From Spirochaetota bacterium (GTDB lineage: Bacteria; Spirochaetota; JAGLSM01): a stretch of 13,130 nt of DNA. Location of the stretch: the NCBI GenBank assembly GCA_023135745.1, contig JAGLSM010000014.1, forward strand, positions 1-13,130. Direction: 5' to 3'. Below, piece after piece: positions 6,312-10,372 of the stretch; positions within the stretch are counted from its first letter, which is position 1; each line of letters starts with the position of its first letter. The position numbers and the translations under genes were made by a program. The notes beneath the pieces were generated by a model. The model ran no database searches, was not told where the DNA came from, and saw only the letters and a program-made list of their open reading frames with translations.

Positions 6312-9134
6312 TTACTTCAACTTGTATTTTTTCTTTTGATTTTCTATCTCATTTATATCAATTGAAATTGCAGTAGAAACACCGTCTTCTTCCATAGATA
6401 TTCCATATATTGCATCGGCTGACTTTAAAGTATTTATATTATGAGAAATCATTAAAAACTGTGTAGTATCCTTGAATTCATCAATCAGCTTTCTAAAGCG
6501 GCCGATGTTTGGACCATCAAGAGCCGCGTCAATCTCATCAAGCAGACAAAAGGGACTGGGTTTGACCATGAAAATAGAAAATAGAAGTGCAATTGCTGTC
6601 ATTGCTGATTCACCGCCTGAAAGCGAATCAACAGTTTGAAGAGATTTAGCCGGCGGCTGAACAAGAATATCTATACCTGATTCAAGCAGGTTTTCGGGAT
6701 CTGTGAGATTTAATTCAGCACGTCCCCCGTCAAACAGCCTTCTAAAAATTTTGTGGAAATTAACCTTAATCCTGTTGAAGGTATCATGAAACACCTCCTC
6801 AGAATTCTTGTTTATTTCCTTTATGATTGTTATTAAATTCTTTTTTGATTTTTCTATATCAGATATCTGTTCATTAAGAAGCTTATACCTTTCTTCCAGC
6901 TCCTTATATTCGTCAACCGCCAGTAGATTAATCTGACCCAGGCCTTTAATTTCTTCATTTACTTTTTTTAGATCGGTTCTTAATTCAGCATTATCAAATT
7001 TCTTATCAGTAATGTTTTCTTCATGCTTTTTTAAATCAATACTGTAGTTTTCATAAAAGTTATCGTAAATGTTTTTTATCTCAACTTCCAAAGTTGTTAC
7101 AACCCTGGAATTATCGTCAATTTTATCGTGAACACTCTCAAGTGAGTCTTTAAGCTGTCTCGCGCTTTTCTCATTATTGGATGAGGTTGAAGTTATTGAA
7201 GAAAGATCCTTATTTATTTTTGTAAGATCTTCTTTCAGCTTATTTTGTCTGAAAAGCTTAATTTCGTGCTCTTTATTTGCGTTTTTAATATCAGACTGTA
7301 TTGCTTCTATATTCTTTTTTGCCTCTACAATATCCCGCTTAAGAAACGCAACCTGGTTATGTATATCCTTTTTGAATCTTTCCTGTGTTTCAATACTGTC
7401 TTCCAGTGATTTCTGTTTTTCCCTTAACAGGAGAACACTCGTCTGGGTCTCATGCATCATCTGTTTTATTGTATCAGTCTTATGCTTCTGGTTTTCAATA
7501 TCTGTCTCCAGAAACAAAATTCTTTCTCTGTGAGAAATTTCTTCTTTGTTAAGCATGTCAATCATTTTGTCAAGATCTTCCTTCTGCGCGTGTATACCTT
7601 CACGTGCAAAAATAATCTCATCAAAACCTGCTATCAGATTATCCAGCTTTTTAAATTTTTCCTGAAGTTCTTCAGCGCTTGCAAGTCTCTTTTCAAGACC
7701 ATCTTTAAAACCCTGTAAAGCAGCCTTGATTTTTTCAGGATCTGAATTATCCAGGAAATCCAGCTGCAGCAGATCTCCAATCATGTCTTTTCTATTTGCA
7801 AGGAACAATATAAGTTCATCCATTGAACTTGAAATAGAGGTTTTAAGATCCTGCTTCACTTCAATAGAACCTTTTAATTCGGCTTTTCTCTTGTCTATTG
7901 CTTCAACAAGCCTGTTAATCACCTGTTCAAGATCCGTCCGCTTTGTTACCAGGACATTATGTATATCTGATATTTTCGTCTGATGAGTTTTTATATTTTT
8001 AGCATCATCGGAAAGTATCTTTGAAATTGATTCAATATCCTTTTCATATTTTTCAAGGTTGTCCCGTAATTCAGACACCATTTTATCATGATTTATCTTC
8101 TCTTCGTTCATTTCCTTTACACGTGATTCTATATTAGCTATTTTCACATTATTCTGATTTAGAGAATTCTCCCAGGATGATATTGACACAAGAAGATTCT
8201 GTTTATTATCTTCAAGCATTGCCGTTCTCTGTTTAATTGAGGCAACATGACCTTCATTCTGAATAATATCAGTCTGCATACCATTCTGTGTCTTCTGCAG
8301 ATCCCTGCTCTGCTGTATTGAATCATCAATTTCTTTTTCAATATTCTGCAGTTTTTCAAGAATTTTTATTTTTTTGTCGTTTATTATTTTTTGATTTTCT
8401 GTTTTGTCTGAAAATTTCTTTTTAAGATCAAATAATTTAATTAAATGAATATCAACTTCAAGAGAAGTCTTTTTATCTATAAGTTCTCTATATTTTTCAG
8501 CTCTTTCTGCCTGTTTTTTCTTTGAATTATACTGCCGCTCTACCTCAATAAGGGTCGGCCTTACCTGCTTGAGGTTTGCCTCTGCCTTTTCAAGATCACG
8601 TTCGGTCTCTTTTCTTCTGTTCCGGTATTTGAGGATACCTGCCGCCTCTTCAAAGATTTCCCTTCTTTCTACCGGTTTTTTTCGTAAAAGTCTGTCAATC
8701 TCACCCTGTCTCATTATTGAATACGCGCTTTTACCAATACCTGTATCTATAAACAGGTTATTAATATCCTTGAGTGTACATTTGCTTTTATTAATATAAT
8801 ATTCGCTTATTCCGTCTTTTGATACTCTTCGAGTTAGATTCACTTCCGAAAAATCAATCGGTAAAAGATTTTCCGTATTAATCATAGTCAGGGAAACTTC
8901 GGCAAGTCCCAAGGGTTTAAGATTCGGAGAACCGTGAAAAATAAGCTGATCAGCAGTTTTTACTCTTAAATCGCTCATTTTTGTTTCACCAAGGACCCAG
9001 TTGAGAGATTCTATTAAATTGGTTTTACCTGCCCCGTTAGGACCAACTATCGCAGTAATCCCTTTTTGAAAATCAATTTCTATTTTTTTACCAAATGTTT
9101 TAAAACCGTAAACTTTGAAATCTTTTAGAAACAA
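6312..9134 (-). CDS. smc: Chromosome partition protein SMC, short form
   Basis: The 940-residue product is an SMC ATPase, expected to organise and segregate the chromosome with ScpA/ScpB (not in this window). The N-terminal head begins MFLKDFKVYGFKTFGKKIEI and has the Walker A GPNGAGKTN (31-39) and the Q-loop in MRQGEIDRLL (141-150). The C-terminal head has LGQINLLAVDEY (732-743), the signature LSGGESAMTA (838-847), Walker B CLLDEID (863-869), the D-loop ALD and the switch H898. Between them lie two long coiled coils, about 170-430 and 545-725. Canonical bacterial SMCs are near 1,180 residues with a glycine-rich globular hinge. Here the middle (425-545) looks helical and shows no hinge motif. 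The start is TTG (9132-9134), with AGGA 7 nt upstream; it matches the family N-terminus. Confidence 0.96.
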   Translation of the reverse strand: MFLKDFKVYGFKTFGKKIEIDFQKGITAIVGPNGAGKTNLIESLNWVLGETKMSDLRVKTADQLIFHGSPNLKPLGLAEVSLTMINTENLLPIDFSEVNLTRRVSKDGISEYYINKSKCTLKDINNLFIDTGIGKSAYSIMRQGEIDRLLRKKPVERREIFEEAAGILKYRNRRKETERDLEKAEANLKQVRPTLIEVERQYNSKKKQAERAEKYRELIDKKTSLEVDIHLIKLFDLKKKFSDKTENQKIINDKKIKILEKLQNIEKEIDDSIQQSRDLQKTQNGMQTDIIQNEGHVASIKQRTAMLEDNKQNLLVSISSWENSLNQNNVKIANIESRVKEMNEEKINHDKMVSELRDNLEKYEKDIESISKILSDDAKNIKTHQTKISDIHNVLVTKRTDLEQVINRLVEAIDKRKAELKGSIEVKQDLKTSISSSMDELILFLANRKDMIGDLLQLDFLDNSDPEKIKAALQGFKDGLEKRLASAEELQEKFKKLDNLIAGFDEIIFAREGIHAQKEDLDKMIDMLNKEEISHRERILFLETDIENQKHKTDTIKQMMHETQTSVLLLREKQKSLEDSIETQERFKKDIHNQVAFLKRDIVEAKKNIEAIQSDIKNANKEHEIKLFRQNKLKEDLTKINKDLSSITSTSSNNEKSARQLKDSLESVHDKIDDNSRVVTTLEVEIKNIYDNFYENYSIDLKKHEENITDKKFDNAELRTDLKKVNEEIKGLGQINLLAVDEYKELEERYKLLNEQISDIEKSKKNLITIIKEINKNSEEVFHDTFNRIKVNFHKIFRRLFDGGRAELNLTDPENLLESGIDILVQPPAKSLQTVDSLSGGESAMTAIALLFSIFMVKPSPFCLLDEIDAALDGPNIGRFRKLIDEFKDTTQFLMISHNINTLKSADAIYGISMEEDGVSTAISIDINEIENQKKKYKLK

Positions 9135-9141
9135 ATTATCG

Positions 9142-9145
9142 TCCT
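9142..9145 (-). promoter_or_regulatory. Shine-Dalgarno site of smc
   Basis: The minus strand reads AGGA 7 nt before the TTG at 9132-9134, which is where the conserved SMC N-terminus starts. It supports the non-ATG start. Confidence 0.6.
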
Positions 9146-9160
9146 GAGTGTATTTGGTGA

Positions 9161-9189
9161 ATTATAAATAAGGCTGAATTCTAAGCATA
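9161..9189 (-). promoter_or_regulatory. Candidate promoter of smc
   Basis: The minus strand has a perfect TATAAT at 9161-9166, about 27 nt before the smc TTG. This would give a leader of roughly 20 nt, with the AGGA site inside it. The -35 hexamer at a 17-18 nt spacing is poor (TATGCT or TTATGC). A 10-bp palindrome, AAAGTACTTT at 9190-9199, abuts the -35 region. The AT-rich surroundings make a chance TATAAT plausible. Confidence 0.4.
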
Positions 9190-9231
9190 AAAGTACTTTA
9201 AAATGAACTTTTTTACAAGGAATATTGACCG

Positions 9232-9245
9232 GGATTTACAGGATT
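9232..9245 (+). repeat. 14-bp direct repeat, copy 1
   Basis: GGATTTACAGGATT occurs here and again, identically and in the same orientation, at 9594-9607. The two copies lie at the two sides of the palindrome and G-rich repeat cluster. Confidence 0.85.
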
Positions 9246-9250
9246 TTAAG

Positions 9251-9274
9251 AGCAGGTTTGAAACCTGCCCTTAC
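9251..9274 (-). repeat. REP-like palindrome 1
   Basis: GCAGGTTT (9252-9259) and AAACCTGC (9261-9268) are perfect inverted arms around a single central base. In a folded strand the innermost bases would open into a loop. Read on the minus strand, the element starts GTAAGGGC and then enters the palindrome, as palindrome 2 does. The head-plus-hairpin form recalls REP elements mobilised by RAYT (TnpA-REP) transposases, whose usual head is GTAG. That link is inference. Confidence 0.6.
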
Positions 9275-9290
9275 GGGGATTGGGTTAGTC

Positions 9291-9315
9291 GGGGCGTATT
9301 GCGATACGCCCTTAC
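9291..9315 (-). repeat. REP-like palindrome 2
   Basis: GGGCGTAT (9292-9299) and ATACGCCC (9304-9311) form a perfect 8-bp stem with a 4-nt loop. On the minus strand it starts GTAAGGGC, identical to the head of palindrome 1, while the stem sequence differs. No T-tract follows on either strand, so a terminator is unlikely. Confidence 0.65.
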
Positions 9316-9318
9316 TTA

Positions 9319-9500
9319 GGGACGGAGGTTGAGGGGGTTTAGGGGGATTTGGGAGGATTATGTGGGGTCGGAGGTGATTGAGAGGATGATAGCGATTTGT
9401 GTGCTTATTGGGGTCGGAGGTTGAAGAGTTTGAGAGGGATTTGGGAGATTATGTGGGAGTGAGGATGGGATGGGAACGCGGATTTGGGGGGATGAGGCGG
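9319..9500 (+). repeat. Degenerate G-rich tandem repeat, about 46-bp period, about four units
   Basis: Units begin near 9319 (GGGACGGAGGTTGA), 9365 (GGGTCGGAGGTGAT), 9411 (GGGTCGGAGGTTGA) and about 9455 (GGGAGTGAGGATGG). Each carries a GATTTG word near its middle (9346, 9394, 9438, 9481). Units 1 and 3 are the most alike and also share GATTTGGGAG and ATTATGTGG; unit 2 has drifted in its second half, and unit 4 is least similar. No frame stays open in a protein-like way. Confidence 0.65.
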
Positions 9501-9593
9501 ATTTTCACGGGTTTTTTTTGACACAGATTTGAATGTTTAGATTTGAAGTTCATTTAACCGTTTTTTCTTGTTTAGTATTTTAGATTCTTCTGA

Positions 9594-9607
9594 GGATTTA
9601 CAGGATT
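9594..9607 (+). repeat. 14-bp direct repeat, copy 2
   Basis: This is an identical second copy of GGATTTACAGGATT, 362 bp from the first and 40 bp from the 3' end of the metallopeptidase gene. Confidence 0.85.
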
Positions 9608-9646
9608 ATTGTATAAGGGAAAAGCTCGAATAGAGGGCTTCTTTAT

Positions 9647-10372
9647 TTAAATCATATTGAGTTCGAGTTTGTGTTTTATCTTTTCCCAACCCGGGATTAT
9701 AGAGTCGAGTAGTTTAAAGAATTCGGGACTGTGATCCTGATACTTCAAGTGACATATTTCGTGGGTTACTACATAGTCAACGCACTCTTTAGGAGCTTTG
9801 ACCAGATTGGTATTGAGGGTCATCGTACCTTTGTTAGATAGGCTTCCCCATCTTTTTTGCATTCGTTTTATAGAAATTGTCGGCTTAGTAAATCCAAACT
9901 TTTTAAATTTTGACCAGCATCGATTGAGACTTTCATTGAATTGAATATTAGCTTTCTCTAAATACCATTTACTTAAAAGTCTTTTTGTTATTTCAGGAGC
10001 AGGCTCTTCACGGCAGGTGATTTGAAAGAATCCCTGTAACAACTTAATACTGTTGTTATCTCCACGGGATATTTTTAATCTATAATGTTTACCAAGATAC
10101 AAATGAGTTTCTCCATTTATGTAGCAGCGATCAGGCGTCTTTGGAGTAAACTGGTTAAAGTATTTTAGTTGTCTGAGAATCCATCGTGCTCTTTTATTTA
10201 TCTTCTTTTCAATTAGTGAAATATCTGAATTTATTGGGGCTTTGACAATTACAGTATTGTCAGGGTGGACTGCAATTTCCAGAGTCTTTCTTTCTATATA
10301 GAAGAGACTGTAATCAATCGTCTTTTGTCCATAAATCACTGACCGACTATCACCATTCTGTGCTGTCCTCAT
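9647..10372 (-). CDS. YgjP-like (DUF45/M48-type) zinc metallopeptidase
   Basis: The 241-residue product has the full YgjP/DUF45 signature. MQKRWGS (171-177) is followed by the zinc-binding HEICH (H204, E205, H208) in YVVTHEICHLKYQDHSPEFF, with H214 of DHSPEFF as the likely third ligand. The N-terminal half has a beta-rich region and GETHLYLGKHYRLKI (87-101), typical of the family. No signal or membrane segment is present, so it is probably cytoplasmic. It starts with an ATGA overlap on the hsdR stop and has an AGGAG ribosome site 6 nt upstream inside hsdR, so it is translated together with hsdR. Such genes are often found beside hsdR in type I restriction loci. Its substrate is unknown, and its role in defence is inference from context. 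Confidence 0.92.
   Translation of the reverse strand: MRTAQNGDSRSVIYGQKTIDYSLFYIERKTLEIAVHPDNTVIVKAPINSDISLIEKKINKRARWILRQLKYFNQFTPKTPDRCYINGETHLYLGKHYRLKISRGDNNSIKLLQGFFQITCREEPAPEITKRLLSKWYLEKANIQFNESLNRCWSKFKKFGFTKPTISIKRMQKRWGSLSNKGTMTLNTNLVKAPKECVDYVVTHEICHLKYQDHSPEFFKLLDSIIPGWEKIKHKLELNMI

Larger units (their letters stand above)
9135..9646. other. Non-coding repeat island between smc and the metallopeptidase gene
   Basis: These 512 bp hold no convincing reading frame. From the smc side: promoter-like AT-rich DNA (9135-9230), a 14-nt repeat copy (9232-9245), two palindromes (9251-9274, 9291-9315), a G-rich degenerate tandem repeat (9319-9500), two GCGGATTT words and an ACACAGATTT (9478-9530), AT-rich sequence, and the second 14-nt repeat copy (9594-9607). 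Between 9319 and 9500 the plus strand is strikingly G-rich and C-poor, unlike anything else in the window. I see no transposase gene. It separates the conserved housekeeping block from the restriction genes. Confidence 0.8.

Noticed and set aside
7177-7533. Plus-strand open frame of 118 codons opposite smc
   Set aside because: It is the antisense shadow of the coiled coil; the translation is Ser/Phe/Leu-rich with no domain.
9291-9315. Rho-independent terminator for the metallopeptidase gene or a plus-strand gene
   Set aside because: The stem is good, but neither strand has a T-run after it, and its head is shared with the neighbouring palindrome, which fits a repeat family better.
9319-9500. 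Possible CRISPR-like array
   Set aside because: The repeat units diverge along their whole length, with no constant repeat and variable spacer pattern, and no cas gene is present.
9608-9646. Hairpin just after the metallopeptidase stop as its terminator
   Set aside because: Only about 4 bp (AAGC/GCTT) pair around a long loop, and no clean T-tract follows. Too weak to call.
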